A DNA stretch of 27,806 bases from Bacteroidales bacterium (GTDB lineage Bacteria > Bacteroidota > Bacteroidia > Bacteroidales > Muribaculaceae). The stretch covers positions 1 through 27,806 of the forward strand of contig CAAEIL010000244.1 in assembly GCA_900755985.1 (NCBI GenBank). Direction: 5' to 3'. Made by a program: the position numbers and the translations under genes. Below the pieces are notes generated by a model. That model did no database searches. It was not told the origin of the DNA and saw only the letters and a list, made by a program, of their open reading frames with translations. This document shows positions 27,551 through 27,806 of this stretch, piece after piece; position 1 is the first letter of the stretch, and every line of letters begins with the position of its first letter.

Positions 27551-27703
27551 TTATTTGTGCTGATGTTTCTTGTTGCCCTGGTGTTTCTTATTGAACTTCC
27601 CGTTTTTTACTGCTTTGTCTTTAAGAGCTTTGTTTACGGGCTTCCCTGCGGTATACTGATAGTAGTTTTCGAGATAAGTTGTGTACTGATAAGGGGTAAG
27701 CAT
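27551..27703 (-). CDS. Very small basic protein, Tyr-rich start and Lys/His-rich tail (50 aa)
   Basis: A 50-codon frame runs from the ATG at 27703-27701 to the TAA at 27553-27551 on the minus strand. The first 20 residues hold six tyrosines (MLTPYQYTTYLENYYQYTAG). The remaining 30 hold eleven lysines and four histidine-rich positions near the end (KKHQHK). It has no signal or membrane segment. Its stop is 13 bases from the start of the 84-residue gene, suggesting an operon. The strongly basic tail would suit RNA, ribosome or polyphosphate binding, but that is speculation. The composition bias and operon spacing make it more likely real than chance, though no family is recognised. Confidence 0.55.
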   Translation of the reverse strand: MLTPYQYTTYLENYYQYTAGKPVNKALKDKAVKNGKFNKKHQGNKKHQHK

Positions 27704-27744
27704 CGCTTTAAGCTATAAAATCCTTCAAAAAAGCGTAATATCCT

Positions 27745-27784
27745 AAGAGCCGAGACGAAAATGTCGCCTCGGCTCTTGATTTTT
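27745..27784 (+). terminator. Terminator-like hairpin at right edge
   Basis: AAGAGCCGAG at 27745-27754 pairs with CTCGGCTCTT at 27768-27777. The stem extends inward by three pairs past one A-C mismatch, and T-run 27780-27784 follows. By its T-run it serves the plus strand, although no plus-strand gene is visible just before it. It may be bidirectional or an attenuator for the minus-strand pair. Confidence 0.65.
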
Positions 27785-27806
27785 AGGCGATAATTTTGTC
27801 ATGTCA

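Overview
The window looks like a chromosomal stretch of a gut-type Bacteroidales, most probably Muribaculaceae or a close relative. The reasons are roughly even base composition by eye, starts without Shine-Dalgarno sequences, three near-perfect Bacteroidota promoters (TTTG, 19-20 bp, TAnnTTTG), a type III glutamine synthetase, a class 3 fructose-bisphosphatase, a tpiA-SPOR-folE cluster and a full-length SprA/Sov type IX secretion translocon. The family assignment is inference. I saw no rRNA, tRNA, CRISPR array, insertion sequence or prophage.

Layout. 1-165: intergenic, with a short motif repeated three times. 232-1881: uridine kinase, then the LPS-transport ATPase LptB with an unusual acidic N-terminal extension. 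1947-7200: a tight four-gene run, with a secreted M48 metallopeptidase, glutamine-dependent NAD+ synthase, an MBOAT O-acyltransferase and a membrane-anchored SGNH-type protein. 7294-9350: a strong promoter, tpiA, a secreted SPOR protein, folE and a terminator. 9409-13634: type III glutamine synthetase and a divergent 627-residue amidophosphoribosyltransferase, closed by a bidirectional terminator. 13751-15001: a minus-strand SAM methyltransferase whose promoter lies back to back with that of fbp (15105-17105). 17208-19484: a promoter, manA and an ATP-grasp-like gene four bases behind it. 19664-27139: sprA, preceded by a long inverted repeat. 27283-27703: a minus-strand pair of small unknown genes (84 and 50 residues), flanked by hairpins.

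Functionally this is mainly core metabolism: nucleotide salvage and synthesis (udk, purF-like), NAD, folate/pterin (folE), glycolysis and gluconeogenesis (tpiA, fbp, manA) and nitrogen (glnN). Envelope functions are interleaved: LptB, M48, MBOAT/SGNH acylation, SPOR and SprA. The parts most worth a second look are the MBOAT/SGNH pair (same frame, separated only by a stop and two codons), the ATP-grasp-like protein next to manA, the divergent PurF with an apparent propeptide, the LptB extension and the two-gene small-protein operon. I did not find a convincing new defence or mobile system.
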